NCBI RefSeq assembly: GCF_003261055.1
Contig: NZ_CP030073.1
Location: 4,898,001 to 4,962,000 of the forward strand
Origin: Streptomyces cadmiisoli
GTDB lineage: Bacteria; Actinomycetota; Actinomycetes; Streptomycetales; Streptomycetaceae
Length of the DNA stretch: 64,000 nucleotides
Reading direction: 5' to 3'
Part shown: piece after piece, positions 32,811 to 41,940 of the stretch
Position numbering within the stretch: position 1 is the first letter of the stretch
How the letters are laid out: each line of letters begins with the position of its first letter
Notes under the pieces: generated by a model
Told to the model about the DNA's origin: nothing
Database searches by the model: none
Seen by the model: the letters and a program-made list of their open reading frames with translations, nothing else
Made by a program: the position numbers and the translations under genes

Positions 32811-34514
32811 ATGGGCAACGCGTACAGCGGCATCACCAGACGGACCCTGCTCGCCGGCGTCGTCACCGTCGCGGCCGGCACCACGGCGACGGCCGCGACG
32901 GTGACGACGGCGGCGGCGAGCACGGGCGCGGGTACAGGCGCCGCGCCCGGAGCCCAAGTGCCGACCGTCTGGCACGAGTTCACCCGCTCACCGTTCACCC
33001 ACCCGCAGATCCCGTACATCGGACGGGCCGGCTGCCGGGGCGGAGCGCGCCGCCGGCCGCGCCGCCGTGTCGTCCTCGACGTACGCGACTTCGGCGCCGT
33101 GCCGGACGGCACCACCGACGCCGCCCCCGCGATCAACCGTGCCGTCGCCGCCGCCGGAAGGGCCGGCGGCGGCACGGTCACCATCCCGCCCGGCACCTTC
33201 CGTATCGACGACGTCATCCGGGTCGGGCACTCCGGCGTCGTCCTGCGCGGCGCGGGCAGCGCCCGTACGACCCTGTACGCCACGAAGCACCTCACCGAGC
33301 TGATCGGCGCCTACGGCTCCCGCTACGGCGGCGACAAGTCGTCCTGGTCCTGGGCCGGCGGCCTGATCTGGCTGGCGCCCGCGGCCCGCTGGGAGTCACT
33401 GGTCGCGGCGATCAGGGCCGAGGACTGGCCGTTCGAGGGCTGGACGGGCAACCGGCGCGACGAATGGCGCACCCTCACCACGGTCGAGGCCGCCCGCCAG
33501 GGCTCGTGGACGATCACGGTGGCCGACGCGGCCCGACTGCGCCCCGGCGCGCTGGTCCTGCTCCGGCTGGCCGACGACCCCGGCCACACCCTGCTGGAGC
33601 ACATGAGCGGCGGCGGCCCCGGCCCCGAGGCGTACTTCTGGGACGACAAGACGAAGCTGAACTCCTACGTCCCCTACGAATGGCCGGTCCGCGTCACCCG
33701 CGTCCAGGGCCGCCGGATCACCCTCGAACGCCCCCTGCCGCTCGACGTACGGCCGGAGTGGGACCCCCGCCTGACCACGCACGTACCGGAGTTGTCCGAT
33801 TCCGGCGTCGAAGGGCTCACCCTGGAGGCGGTCGAGACCCCGCAGCAGCCCCACCTCCTGGACAAGGGCTACAACGGCGTCACCCTCCAGTGCGCCTACG
33901 ACTGCTGGGTCGACGACGTGACGGTCCGTCACGCCGACAACGGCTTCGGCCTGGTCGCCGCCTCCGCCTGCACCCTGCGCCGCACCCGGGTCGAGGGCCG
34001 CGGCTCGCACCACCCCTACTTCTGCCGCGAGGGCTCGCACGACAACCTGATCGAGGACTTCACGATCGGGCGGCGCACCACCCCGGCCCCGTCCGGCACC
34101 CAGCTGCACGGCATCAACGTCGAGGGCCTGTCGTCGTACAACGTCTGGTCGCGCGGTGTGATGGAGATGGGAACCTTCGACAGCCACCGCGGACTGCCGT
34201 TCGCCAACGTGCGCACCGACATCACCGTCGAGAACAACGGCCGGCACGGCGGTGACGCCAGTGCCGGGCCACTCTTCGGCGGCCGCTTCACCCACTGGAA
34301 CATCCGCGTCACCAACGGCCGGGCCGGCCTGATGAAGATCGACCGACTGGCGCCGCACAGCGCCACGGTAGGCATCAACGAGGTCCGCGAGTTCGACCAG
34401 ATCGACGTCCCCGACTTCAGCGGCGACCTGCGATCCCGCCTGGAGCTCTACGGCACCACGGACGTGGTACGGCCACGCAACCTGTACGACGCTCAGCGCG
34501 AGCTGGACCGGTAG
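32811..34514 (+). CDS. secreted parallel beta-helix (pectate-lyase superfamily) protein, Tat substrate
   Basis: The 567-residue protein begins with a Tat signal (TRRTLLAGVVTVAAGTTATA, twin Arg at residues 10-11). The entry to the beta-helix, VRDFGAVPDGTTDAAPAINRAV, matches the pectate-lyase-3 superfamily opening found in GH28/GH55-like and phage tailspike-like enzymes. Repeated strands (NLIEDFTIG, NIRVTNGRAGL) follow. It probably acts on an extracellular polysaccharide; the glycan is not predictable. Its 3' end overlaps the convergent AraC gene by 22 bp. Confidence 0.85.
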   Translation: MGNAYSGITRRTLLAGVVTVAAGTTATAATVTTAAASTGAGTGAAPGAQVPTVWHEFTRSPFTHPQIPYIGRAGCRGGARRRPRRRVVLDVRDFGAVPDGTTDAAPAINRAVAAAGRAGGGTVTIPPGTFRIDDVIRVGHSGVVLRGAGSARTTLYATKHLTELIGAYGSRYGGDKSSWSWAGGLIWLAPAARWESLVAAIRAEDWPFEGWTGNRRDEWRTLTTVEAARQGSWTITVADAARLRPGALVLLRLADDPGHTLLEHMSGGGPGPEAYFWDDKTKLNSYVPYEWPVRVTRVQGRRITLERPLPLDVRPEWDPRLTTHVPELSDSGVEGLTLEAVETPQQPHLLDKGYNGVTLQCAYDCWVDDVTVRHADNGFGLVAASACTLRRTRVEGRGSHHPYFCREGSHDNLIEDFTIGRRTTPAPSGTQLHGINVEGLSSYNVWSRGVMEMGTFDSHRGLPFANVRTDITVENNGRHGGDASAGPLFGGRFTHWNIRVTNGRAGLMKIDRLAPHSATVGINEVREFDQIDVPDFSGDLRSRLELYGTTDVVRPRNLYDAQRELDR

Positions 34515-35299
34515 CGGCCCGGCGTCACTCCCACCAGTCGCCGGAAATGGCGGGTGAGATGGGCCTGGTCGTAGAAGCCGGTGCCGACGGCGGCCTCCGC
34601 CGGACGCGCCCCGGCGAGCAGCAGCCCGCGGGCACGCTCGACGCGGCGGGAGTTCAGGTACTGGTGCGGCGCGATGCCGTACGCGCCGCTGAACGCCCGT
34701 ACGAGATGGGCCGGATGCGCGTCGAGGAGGCGTCCGGCCTCCTCCAGCGACAGGCCCTCGACGGTCCGCTCGTCGAGGAGTTCGCGCAGCCGGCGGGCCG
34801 GCGCCGGGCCGTCCGGCCGGGCGGTGGCGGCCGGCCGCGGCCGAAGCCGCCGTACCAGCCGCTCGGCGACGAACGTCAGCCTGCTCTCCGCCTCCAGTTC
34901 CTCACCGGGCCGCGCGAGCGCGGTGTGCAACTGCCCGACGCGGTGCCGCAGCAGCGGGTCGCGCAGGTCGGGCGTGTCGACGGCGGCTCCGATCAGGTCG
35001 TCGGAGAGCCGGGAGGAGTCGAGGTAGACGACCCGCTTGCGGAAACCGAGCGGGGTGGCCGGGGCGCCGTTGTGCGGGACGTGCGGCGGCAGCAGGGACA
35101 CCGTGTCGAGCGGGGTGCCGTGCTGGTGGCGCTCCAGGTCGTAGCGCACCGCGCCGTCGTCGACGATCAGCAGCGTCCACGCCTCGTGGACGTGCATCGG
35201 GTAGGCGTACTCGGTGAAGTGCGCGTGGAAGACCTCCACCACGCCCGGGACCGAGGGGCGCCAGGCGGAGACGGCGGTGTCGTTCCGCGACGGGGCCAT
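34493..35299 (-). CDS. AraC-family transcriptional regulator
   Basis: Starting MAPSRNDTAVSAWRPS, the protein has 268 residues. It has an N-terminal cupin (HAHFTEYAYPMHVHEAWTLL, with metal- or ligand-binding His residues) and a C-terminal double helix-turn-helix (LSLEEAGRLLDAHPAHLVRAF, then AEAAVGTGFYDQAHLTRHFRR). The VGVTPGRYR ending is standard. It is divergent (49 bp) from the DUF2000 gene, its likely target together with itself. Confidence 0.92.
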   Translation of the reverse strand: MAPSRNDTAVSAWRPSVPGVVEVFHAHFTEYAYPMHVHEAWTLLIVDDGAVRYDLERHQHGTPLDTVSLLPPHVPHNGAPATPLGFRKRVVYLDSSRLSDDLIGAAVDTPDLRDPLLRHRVGQLHTALARPGEELEAESRLTFVAERLVRRLRPRPAATARPDGPAPARRLRELLDERTVEGLSLEEAGRLLDAHPAHLVRAFSGAYGIAPHQYLNSRRVERARGLLLAGARPAEAAVGTGFYDQAHLTRHFRRLVGVTPGRYRSSSR

Positions 35300-35348
35300 G
35301 CAAAGAACGTACAAGACCCCGCACCGCGACGGCCGCCAGAGTCGTGCC

Positions 35349-35795
35349 ATGAGCACCGACCCCGCCACCGCGCCCACCGCACCCGTCCGCTTCGACACCA
35401 AGATCGCCGTCCTGCTGCGCGAGGACCTGGAGACCTGGCAGCGGCTCAATGTCACCGCGTTCCTGGTCAGCGGCCTCGGCGCGACGGTCCCCGAGGTGAT
35501 CGGCGAGACGTACGAGGACGCCGACGGTGTGCCCTGTCTGCCGATGTTCCGCCAGCCGGTCCTGGTCTTCGAGGGCTCCAAGGAGATCCTCACCGCGGCC
35601 CACGCGCGCGTGCTGTCCCGGGCCCTGCCGCGCGCCGTCTTCACCTCGGACCTCTTCAGCACCGGCAACGACCGCGACAACCGCGCCGCCGTCCGGGCCG
35701 TGCCGACGGCGGAACTGGATCTGGTGGGGCTCGCGGTGTACGGGCCGCGCAACGCCGTGGACAAGGCACTCAAGGGCGCGCGGATGCACCCGTGA
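35349..35795 (+). CDS. DUF2000 family protein
   Basis: The 148-residue protein shows TKIAVLLREDLETWQRLNVTAFLVSG, FRQPVLVFEGSKE and RALPRAVFTSDLFSTGNDRDN, the pattern of DUF2000, an alpha/beta fold of unknown function related to peptidyl-tRNA hydrolase 2. It is divergent from the AraC regulator and convergent with the MFS gene (6 bp between stops), and is probably controlled by the AraC protein. Confidence 0.82.
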   Translation: MSTDPATAPTAPVRFDTKIAVLLREDLETWQRLNVTAFLVSGLGATVPEVIGETYEDADGVPCLPMFRQPVLVFEGSKEILTAAHARVLSRALPRAVFTSDLFSTGNDRDNRAAVRAVPTAELDLVGLAVYGPRNAVDKALKGARMHP

Positions 35796-35801
35796 GGGCC
35801 C

Positions 35802-37064
35802 TCAAGCGGCGCTGACCTCGGACTTCGCGGGGGCGGGCGCCTTGACTCCGGGTGTGTCCCCGGCCGGCAGGCGGCGCATCAGGGCGCCGTAGCCGAGGCC
35901 CGCCGCCGTGCCGACGACCGCGCACAGCCCCCACAGCCACTCCGCCCCGAACCGGTCGATGACGAGGCCCGACATCAGCGGCGCGACCAGCGCGGCCACC
36001 GACCACGACATCGTGTACATGCCCTGGTACCGCCCGCGCCCGTGCACCGGCGACAGCCGCACCACCAGCCCGGTCTGCGTCGGCGCGTTGACGATCTCGG
36101 CCAGCGTCCACACGCACACGGTGAGCGCGAAGATCCCGACGGACCCGGCGAAGGCGGTGAGCCCGAACCCGTACCCGGCGAGCAGTGACGAGACCACCAG
36201 CAGCCGGCGCGGGTCCCGGTGCTCGATGAAGCGGGTGACCGGGATCTGGAGCACGACGATCAGGACACCGTTGATCGCGATGGCCATGCCGTAGTCGGCG
36301 GGCGTGAACCCGGCCTCGCCCATCGCGATCGGCAGGCCGATCGCCCCCTGCTGGAAGATCAGCGCGACCAGGAAGGACAGCCCGACGACGCTCATGAACC
36401 GCCCGTCGCGCAGCACCGTCCCGAGGCTCACGGCCGCCTCCGGGGCCGACGCCGCGGCCGCCGTCGTCTCCGGCCGGGACTCGGGCACCTTCACGAAGAC
36501 GACGACGGCGCAGGCCAGGGTCATCCCGGCCTCCAGCAGGAAGCCGGCCCGGTAGCTGGCCTCGGCGATGAACCCGGCGGCCATGGAGGACACGGCGAAG
36601 CCGAGGTTGATCGCCCAGTAGTTCAGGGAGAAGGCCCGCACCCGGTCCTCGGGCCGGACGATGTCGGCCATCATCGCCTGCACGGCCGGCCGGGACGCGT
36701 TGGAGGTGGCACCGACCAGGAACGCGACGCCGGCGATGCCCACCGGGTGCTGCACGAACCCGAGCAGCGCCACGGAGAACGCGGTGGAGATCTGCGCGAC
36801 CAGCAGGGTCGGCCGCCGCCCCAGCCGGTCCGCCATGACACCGCCGCCCAGCGACGACAGGACCCCGCCCAGGCCGTGCAGCGCCGCGACCAGACCGGCG
36901 TACGACGCGGAGTAGCCGCGGTCCAGGGTCAGGTACAGCGCCATGAAGGTGGCGACGAAGGCGCCGAGCCGGTTCACCAGCGTGCTGGTCCACAGCCACC
37001 AGAACTCACGGGGGAGCCCCGAGACGGTCTCGGTGACGGCACGTCTCAGGCTGGCGACGGACAT
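35802..37064 (-). CDS. MFS transporter (drug/solute exporter type)
   Basis: From [16 protein letters not shown] the protein has 420 residues with about 12 transmembrane segments. The loop 2-3 signature [16 protein letters not shown] is intact, and the [13 protein letters not shown] central loop is cytoplasmic. The pattern is that of DHA1-type exporters. The substrate is unknown. The C-terminal tail ([13 protein letters not shown]) is disordered. It is divergent from gpm (151 bp). Confidence 0.9.
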   Translation of the reverse strand: MSVASLRRAVTETVSGLPREFWWLWTSTLVNRLGAFVATFMALYLTLDRGYSASYAGLVAALHGLGGVLSSLGGGVMADRLGRRPTLLVAQISTAFSVALLGFVQHPVGIAGVAFLVGATSNASRPAVQAMMADIVRPEDRVRAFSLNYWAINLGFAVSSMAAGFIAEASYRAGFLLEAGMTLACAVVVFVKVPESRPETTAAAASAPEAAVSLGTVLRDGRFMSVVGLSFLVALIFQQGAIGLPIAMGEAGFTPADYGMAIAINGVLIVVLQIPVTRFIEHRDPRRLLVVSSLLAGYGFGLTAFAGSVGIFALTVCVWTLAEIVNAPTQTGLVVRLSPVHGRGRYQGMYTMSWSVAALVAPLMSGLVIDRFGAEWLWGLCAVVGTAAGLGYGALMRRLPAGDTPGVKAPAPAKSEVSAA

Positions 37065-37215
37065 CGGTGATCCCCCCGGATGTAAGCGGCTCATGCGGTA
37101 CGCACAACTTACGAACCCGTCGTTCGGGACGGCCACTCAATTAACAGATCCCGTCAACCGTCCACACCTCGACCGGCCGCGCGAGCGATCAGGGCATTCG
37201 ATTACGCTCGTGGCC

Positions 37216-37977
37216 ATGGCCGACGCACCGTACAAGCTGATCCTCCTCCGCCACGGCGAGAGCGAGTGGAACGCGAAGAACCTGTTCACCGGCTGGGTGG
37301 ACGTCAACCTGAACGAGAAGGGCGAGAAGGAGGCGGTCCGCGGCGGTGAGCTGCTCGAGGACGCCGGCCTGCTCCCGGACGTGGTCCACACGTCGCTCCA
37401 GAAGCGCGCGATCCGCACCGCCCAGCTCGCGCTGGAGGCCGCCGACCGCCACTGGATCCCGGTCCACCGCTCCTGGCGCCTGAACGAGCGCCACTACGGC
37501 GCCCTCCAGGGCAAGGACAAGGCCCAGACCCTCGCCGAGTTCGGCGAGGAGCAGTTCATGCTGTGGCGCCGGTCCTACGACACCCCGCCGCCCCCGCTCG
37601 ACGACGACTCCGAGTTCTCCCAGGCGCACGACGCGCGCTACGCCTCCATCCCCCCGGAGCTGCGCCCGCGCACGGAGTGCCTGAAGGACGTCGTCGCCCG
37701 CATGCTCCCGTACTGGTACGACAACATCGTCCCGGACCTGCTCACCGGCCGCACGGTCCTGGTCGCGGCCCACGGCAACTCCCTGCGCGCCCTCGTCAAG
37801 CACCTCGACGGCATCTCCGACGCGGACATCGCGGGCCTGAACATCCCGACGGGCATCCCGCTCGCCTACGACCTGGACGCCGACTTCAAGCCCCTCAACC
37901 CCGGCGGCACGTACCTCGACCCCGAGGCAGCGGCGGCAGCGATCGAGGCGGTCAAGAACCAGGGCAAGAAGAAGTAA
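37216..37977 (+). CDS. gpmA: 2,3-bisphosphoglycerate-dependent phosphoglycerate mutase
   Basis: The 253-residue glycolytic enzyme interconverts 3- and 2-phosphoglycerate. The phospho-His motif is LRHGESEWN (His13), and [13 protein letters not shown] and the second His in [11 protein letters not shown] are intact. The length fits dPGM. The chain ends QGKKK, and the DNA for this end is duplicated at 40835-40858. A hairpin terminator follows. Confidence 0.96.
   Translation: MADAPYKLILLRHGESEWNAKNLFTGWVDVNLNEKGEKEAVRGGELLEDAGLLPDVVHTSLQKRAIRTAQLALEAADRHWIPVHRSWRLNERHYGALQGKDKAQTLAEFGEEQFMLWRRSYDTPPPPLDDDSEFSQAHDARYASIPPELRPRTECLKDVVARMLPYWYDNIVPDLLTGRTVLVAAHGNSLRALVKHLDGISDADIAGLNIPTGIPLAYDLDADFKPLNPGGTYLDPEAAAAAIEAVKNQGKKK
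37954..37977 (+). repeat. direct repeat, left copy (gpm 3' end)
   Basis: This 24-bp segment covers the last codons and stop of gpm and is repeated at 40835-40858 with one mismatch (position 37958). The two copies bracket an accessory islet of about 2.9 kb. Confidence 0.75.
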
Positions 37978-37988
37978 GCCGACGCTGA

Positions 37989-38033
37989 CAAGCCCCCGAC
38001 CTGCGGTTTCTTTGCGGGGCGGGGGCTTTTTGG
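37989..38033 (+). terminator. gpm terminator
   Basis: The stem AAGCCCCCGACCTGC pairs with GCGGGGCGGGGGCTT (one bulge) around a T-rich loop and is followed by TTTTGG. Confidence 0.8.
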
Positions 38034-38075
38034 TGGGGCTGGGCCGTGTGGGCCGTCAGGTGCTCGGCCGGGCGG

Positions 38076-38402
38076 TCAGACGTTGTTGGCGCGTTGCCAC
38101 TCGTAGGCACCAGGTGGCGTCTCGACGACCTCGCGCGGGTAGACCTCGCGCACCCGAGTGACTAGTCGCGCTGCTCGCTGACCCACGTCTTCGGTAGTAC
38201 GAACCGCGGGACGGTGACCGTGACCGCGGACGGTGACCGTGACTCCTGAGGACGGCCCGTCGTGCACGGACACCCAGAGTCCGCCGCTCTCGTCAGCCGT
38301 GACGGCGTCACGGTGAGGCCGCAGGCCTTCATGACCGAGCGGTACGAGCCGAGTAACCGGGCTGTGGATATCGGCAGTCCGACGGCCACACCACTTGCCC
38401 AT
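38076..38402 (-). CDS. hypothetical protein in the gpm islet, possibly frameshifted
   Basis: A 108-residue frame has a protein-like C-terminal part (ESGGLWVSVHDGPSSGVT, RLVTRVREVYPREVVETPPG). The N-terminal part looks less natural. An overlapping frame starting at 38494 reads VHPDMHTRMDEWASGVAVGL and ARLLGSYRSVMKACGL, which would continue sensibly into LRPHRDAVTADESG of this frame after a shift near 38310. The intact gene may therefore have run from 38494 to 38076. No family recognised. Confidence 0.4.
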   Translation of the reverse strand: MGKWCGRRTADIHSPVTRLVPLGHEGLRPHRDAVTADESGGLWVSVHDGPSSGVTVTVRGHGHRPAVRTTEDVGQRAARLVTRVREVYPREVVETPPGAYEWQRANNV

Positions 38403-38486
38403 TCGTCCATACGAGTATGCATGTCAGGGTGTACGAGTTCGGGGAAGCGTCCATGCGCTGTCAGACCCATCCGCCAGAATCTGCCC

Positions 38487-38828
38487 ATGCTCATCGCTAC
38501 AAGCGGGCGGGGTCACGTGGTGAAGCGCCCCTCGAAGCCGGCCATCGGGACCATGCTCGCCAACCTGCGGCGCGGCAACGAGCACATGGTGCTCAGGCGC
38601 CAGGAGGAGGACCGCGAAGGGGACTGGTACATCCAGGTCCTCTTCCGCGACAACAACACCTACCAACTGGAGCACCGGGACGGCCTCGCCGCTGAGCACT
38701 ACCGGACGCAGACCGTCTCGCAGGAGAAAGTGCTGCGGGCGCTCCTCGGCTGGGCAGCCGACAAGCCGGACTGGCGTGAAGGCTTCATGTGGAACCACGT
38801 CGGCGACATGGTCGCACCGGACACCTAG
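38487..38828 (+). CDS. hypothetical protein in the gpm islet
   Basis: From ATG 38487 the protein has 113 residues; GTG 38517 or 38520 are possible starts. The body (DWYIQVLFRDNNTYQLEHRD, EKVLRALLGWAADKPDWREG) reads as a small alpha/beta domain of the size of many toxin-immunity or phage-accessory proteins, but I do not recognise it. It lies divergent to the preceding hypothetical gene in an islet bounded by direct repeats. Confidence 0.55.
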   Translation: MLIATSGRGHVVKRPSKPAIGTMLANLRRGNEHMVLRRQEEDREGDWYIQVLFRDNNTYQLEHRDGLAAEHYRTQTVSQEKVLRALLGWAADKPDWREGFMWNHVGDMVAPDT

Positions 38829-39063
38829 AACCCCACCGGCACCCGTCACGGGATCAGGTGGCCGGGAGAACCCCGCACCGTGACGGTCAGCTATGCGGGA
38901 ACGCGCATTGGACGGTCCGACCAGCACTGTTCCTACCGCTCGTACACCACGGGGCAGCCGAACTACCTGCATGCGTAAACGACTTCAAGCCCAGGCGAGG
39001 GTAGATGGCTCGATCGGATGCTTGGTCTGCTCCAGCGGATCTACCTCAGCACGGGGCGAGTGC

Positions 39064-39459
39064 TCACTTGAAGATGAGGTCCGTGCAGGCAACTACCGCA
39101 GAAATCACCCCCGCGGCTACGCCGAGAGTCGCGCTCATCTGCTGACGGTCTTGCATGAGTGCTGCTTGTGGGCCTTGAGCACCCTCGCTTCCAGAGCCTC
39201 GCAGCGCCTTGAAGCCTTGCCACTTGTGCTCGCGAATCCAGCACCCGCGCAATAGGCCTTGGGCGTTGTTACGGCACCGCCCTTGGCGCCCCATGGCAAT
39301 GCATCGAAGGGGTGCCTGAAGGAGGAAATACAGGATCGACACCGAGGCCACGATGATGAGCACCCCAGGTCCGATGACGTTTCCTGCCCATGCCAGGATC
39401 CCCAGCAAGAGGATCACTACGCCCCAACGCTTCTTTAAGAACGCCCCCAGGCCACCCAT
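39064..39459 (-). CDS. hypothetical small membrane protein in the islet
   Basis: From MGGLGAFLKKRWG the protein has 131 residues with two adjacent transmembrane helices (GVVILLLGILAWAGNVIG and VLIIVASVSILYFLLQ). A Cys-rich, basic middle (RCIAMGRQGRCRNNAQ, GCWIREHKW) and a third hydrophobic C-terminal segment follow. Codon use is less GC-rich than in the neighbours, consistent with recent acquisition. No family recognised. Confidence 0.55.
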   Translation of the reverse strand: MGGLGAFLKKRWGVVILLLGILAWAGNVIGPGVLIIVASVSILYFLLQAPLRCIAMGRQGRCRNNAQGLLRGCWIREHKWQGFKALRGSGSEGAQGPQAALMQDRQQMSATLGVAAGVISAVVACTDLIFK

Positions 39460-39593
39460 GCGAAGGACCGTAGAACACCCAGGCCCTCGCGGGTAGACCG
39501 CCTGCCAGTCGAGGCGCAAGCTCCATGTGGGTAGCGCTCCAATCATCCCCAGCAGCGCTCAGACGCTCGTGTGCCACACTACCCAGGCCTTAC

Positions 39594-39957
39594 CCACCCC
39601 GCCCGACGGCTATCACCAGCTCCTGAACTGGCTTGCGACCTCATCGCCGTCGGCGTCGAGGACACCGGAGCCTATGGCTCCGGACTCGCCCGGTGCTTGC
39701 GGGACAACCAGGTCACCGTGATTGAGGTGGACCGCCCCGACCGCCGGGCCCGCAGGGCAGGCGGCAAATCCGACCCCATCGACGCCTTCGCCGCCGCCAC
39801 AGCCGTCCTCACCGGCCGGGCCGGCGGGACGCCCAAAGCCCGCGGCGGCATCGTGGAGGCAATCCGAGTCCTGCGGGTCGTGCGCCGCTCGGCCGTGAAA
39901 GCCCGCACGCGAACCATCAACCAGATCCGCACCCTCATGATCACCGCACCCGACTAG
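39594..39957 (+). pseudogene. IS110-family transposase remnant, frameshifted and truncated
   Basis: The frame reads AVGVEDTGAYGSGLARCLRD, EVDRPDRRARRAGGKSDPID and RTRTINQIRTLM, the N-terminal DEDD-domain region of IS110 transposases (normally about 400 residues). The preceding DGYHQLLNWLA lies in another frame, so there is a frameshift near 39635. The first catalytic Asp region and the whole C-terminal two thirds are missing, and a stop follows TAPD. No terminal repeats are seen. It is an inactive relic. Confidence 0.82.
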
Positions 39958-40204
39958 GTTCGTGCCCAGTTGGCATTGTGGTTGCGGGTCGACCGTCGCC
40001 GCTTGCTCTGATTGACGGCACGGCAGCGTGCCTGAGGCCGGTGGAGGTGCAGCGGGGCATAAGCGCGCCTGATCGGTTGGCGCACCCGCCGCGGTGGCTG
40101 ACTGTCGTCGGCTGACGCACAAGCGAACCAATGTCCAACTTTGAGTAGACGTCCCCGGTCACCCACATGCGGCCGGCCCGGCAGGGCTGTGCATCCTGGG
40201 CACC

Positions 40205-40690
40205 ATGACGAACCCCGAAGGCTCGTACGTGAAGGTGCACTTCCGGCTTGAGATCGAGGACGACTGGCCCCCGGCGTCGGTGGAGAGTCTGTGGGCAGTC
40301 GACCACGGCGACGGCACTGCGCGGCTCGACAACATCCCGTGGTTCGTCCGAGGCATCGCCTGCGGGGACATCGTGACCACCGAGCCCGACGAGGAAGGCG
40401 TGCGGTGGGCTGGCGAGGTGGTCCGGCGTTCGGAGAACTGCACCATCCGCCTCATCGTGTTCCGTGACGGCGGTTCAGGAGCTGCACGGCAGAGCGTGAT
40501 CAACGCGTTTCACGAACTCGGAGTCTGCGGCGAGGGCATAGAGCGGTTCGGCATGGTTGCCCTGGACGTCCCGCCCACCGCCGATCTCACCAAGGTGCAA
40601 AGGCTCCTCAACCACGGTGTGGCCAAGGAGTGGTGGGATATGGAAGAGGGCTGCGTTACTGCACAGTGGCGGGCCGTGTCCGCCGGCTGA
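40205..40690 (+). CDS. DUF4265 domain protein in the islet
   Basis: The 161-residue protein has YVKVHFRLEIEDDWPPASVESLWA, DNIPWFVRGIACGDIVTTEP and the C-terminal WWDMEEGCV, the pattern of DUF4265. That family of small proteins is often found beside polymorphic toxins and mobile elements. The function is unknown. It is the last intact gene before the right copy of the direct repeat. Confidence 0.8.
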   Translation: MTNPEGSYVKVHFRLEIEDDWPPASVESLWAVDHGDGTARLDNIPWFVRGIACGDIVTTEPDEEGVRWAGEVVRRSENCTIRLIVFRDGGSGAARQSVINAFHELGVCGEGIERFGMVALDVPPTADLTKVQRLLNHGVAKEWWDMEEGCVTAQWRAVSAG

Positions 40691-40834
40691 AGCCGTTCAT
40701 GTGATCCATGGCTGGGCCGTCCCTGGGCCGTCCGAGGTCGCTCGACAGTGGCCAAGGGCGACCAACGACGACCATCAGGCGCGCGAGCCCACCGCCCCTG
40801 ACCAGCAAAAACCCAGCTCACCAAGATCCCCGGC

Positions 40835-40858
40835 AAGACCCAGGGCAAGAAGAAGTAA
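40835..40858 (+). repeat. direct repeat, right copy (gpm 3'-end duplicate)
   Basis: It has 23 of 24 bases in common with 37954-37977, including the AAGAAGAAGTAA end and stop. This is the expected footprint of integration at the gpm 3' end. Confidence 0.75.
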
Positions 40859-41067
40859 CGAGCCACGATCAAGGTCCCTGCCAGCAGTTTCTCCGCTGAT
40901 CGGGGCCTTGTTCGCTGCCCTGGACCGGCTTCGGGCCCTCCCACGCTCGCGTCGCGGGAACACCACGTACATCAACTGCTCGTACACCACCGCGGACGGT
41001 CGGCGGATCGAGCGGGGCTGCACGCACAGCGCTGTCGGCTTGCGCCACAGGGCTTGAACGGTCTGTG

Positions 41068-41120
41068 CACGACCATGCCCCCCGCCCGCGCGCTCGGCGT
41101 CGGCAGGGGGCATGGTCGTG
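41068..41120. terminator. long hairpin downstream of the chaplin gene
   Basis: Perfect 15-bp arms, CACGACCATGCCCCC (41068-41082) and its complement (41106-41120), flank a GC-rich loop of 23 bases. It probably terminates the minus-strand chaplin transcript. Confidence 0.7.
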
Positions 41121-41192
41121 GGGTCGGCCCGCTCCGGGGCCGTGTGCTGTCGTGGGCCCGTCCCGTCAGGGGGACCGGCGCGGCAGCGTGGG

Positions 41193-41429
41193 TCAGCGGT
41201 TGGCGGCGTAGTTGCCCAGGGCGGAGTTGCCGATGCCCGCGACGTTGATCGAGTTGCCGCTGACGTTGGCCGGGACCTCGATCGGCAGCTGGACGAGGTT
41301 GCCCGAAGCGACGCCCGGCGAGCTGAGGGCGGCACCGTTCGCGGTGGACTCGGCCGAGGCGGTCGCGGCGCCGGCCAGGAGAGCCGAGGCGGCCAGAGCG
41401 GTGGTGGCAATGACGGCGCGAGAGCGCAT
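41193..41429 (-). CDS. short chaplin lacking cysteines
   Basis: The 78-residue protein has a signal peptide (MRSRAVIATTALAASALLAG, cleavage after ASA near residue 26) and one chaplin domain (SSPGVASGNLVQLPIEVPAN, then SGNSINVAGIGNSALGN). The two Cys residues that form the disulfide in most chaplins are absent, as in ChpE. Chaplins assemble into the amyloid sheath that lets aerial hyphae break the water surface. GGAGG lies before the ATG. A single gene with its own terminator. Confidence 0.9.
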   Translation of the reverse strand: MRSRAVIATTALAASALLAGAATASAESTANGAALSSPGVASGNLVQLPIEVPANVSGNSINVAGIGNSALGNYAANR

Positions 41430-41778
41430 GATTCCTCCGTGTGGATCGGTTGAGGCACAGGTGGGCCCGGTCAGGCGGGGGAAGGCCTGCCGGTGGGGAA
41501 AGAGCACCTGCCCGCGCTTTAAACGATCACGCGCTGGGTCAGTTACGGTCCCGCCTCGCGGAGGTTGCGTGGTGTGGAGGATGCGTGCCGCGGAGGTCGT
41601 GCCGGGCAGAGCCCCTTCAGTGAAGTCGCCCCCCACAAAAGTCGCCCCCCACATAAAAAGGAGAGGCCCCCGCCGGTACGCCGCCACGCTCCGAGCAAAG
41701 AAGCCCCCGCGCAAAGAAGCCCCCGGCGCGAATCGCGCCGGAGGCCCCTTCACCGTGGTCGTGCGTCGCGGGACGCCG
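41430..41778. other. 349-bp intergenic region with short direct repeats
   Basis: It holds the chaplin promoter region and two doublets: AAGTCGCCCCCCACA (twice, 41624-41655) and AAAGAAGCCCCCG (twice, 41698-41725). The second doublet is part of the terminator of the Cys-rich gene. No gene is seen. Confidence 0.55.
41719..41745 (-). terminator. terminator of the Cys-rich mini-protein gene
   Basis: GCCCCCGGCGCG-AAT-CGCGCCGGAGGC is a 12-bp stem with one mismatch, 34 bp after the stop of the minus-strand gene. Confidence 0.65.
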
Positions 41779-41940
41779 TCAGCACTGGCAGGGTGCGCCC
41801 TGCTGGCAGCCGCAGGTGCAGCCGGAGCCGCAGCCGCACGCCGCTATCAGCGTCAGGCTCCTGATCTCGGCGGGCTTCTCGGTGGGGCGCTCCTGCGTGG
41901 GGTCCGGCGGCGTACCGGGCATGCTGGGGGATTCAGCCAT
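41779..41940 (-). CDS. 53-aa Cys-rich protein, metallothionein-like tail
   Basis: The ATG at 41940 has GAGGAGG 6 bases upstream. The protein has a Pro/Thr/Glu-rich half (SMPGTPPDPTQERPTEKP) and then CGCGSGCTCGCQQGAPCQC, seven cysteines in CxC spacing. Such spacing suits Zn, Cu or Cd thiolate clusters. A Cys-rich peptide natural product is the alternative, but no modification enzyme is nearby. It lies 116 bp after phoU on the same strand and may be co-transcribed with it. Confidence 0.7.
   Translation of the reverse strand: MAESPSMPGTPPDPTQERPTEKPAEIRSLTLIAACGCGSGCTCGCQQGAPCQC

Larger units (their letters stand above)
40691..41192. other. intergenic region with the right repeat and a gpm-end-like remnant
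   Basis: No complete gene is seen. At about 40811-40858 a frame ends QLTKIPGKTQGKKK-stop, resembling the gpm C terminus. A sequence resembling the gpm terminator but decayed follows at 40870-40915. A frame reading NCSYTTADGRRIERGC at 40975-41022 is a short unrecognised fragment. The chaplin terminator is at 41068-41120. Confidence 0.55.

Noticed and set aside
40557..41057. 166-codon frame after DUF4265
   Set aside because: It overlaps DUF4265 in another frame and contains the repeat remnant; only a short piece looks peptide-like and it has no start or family.
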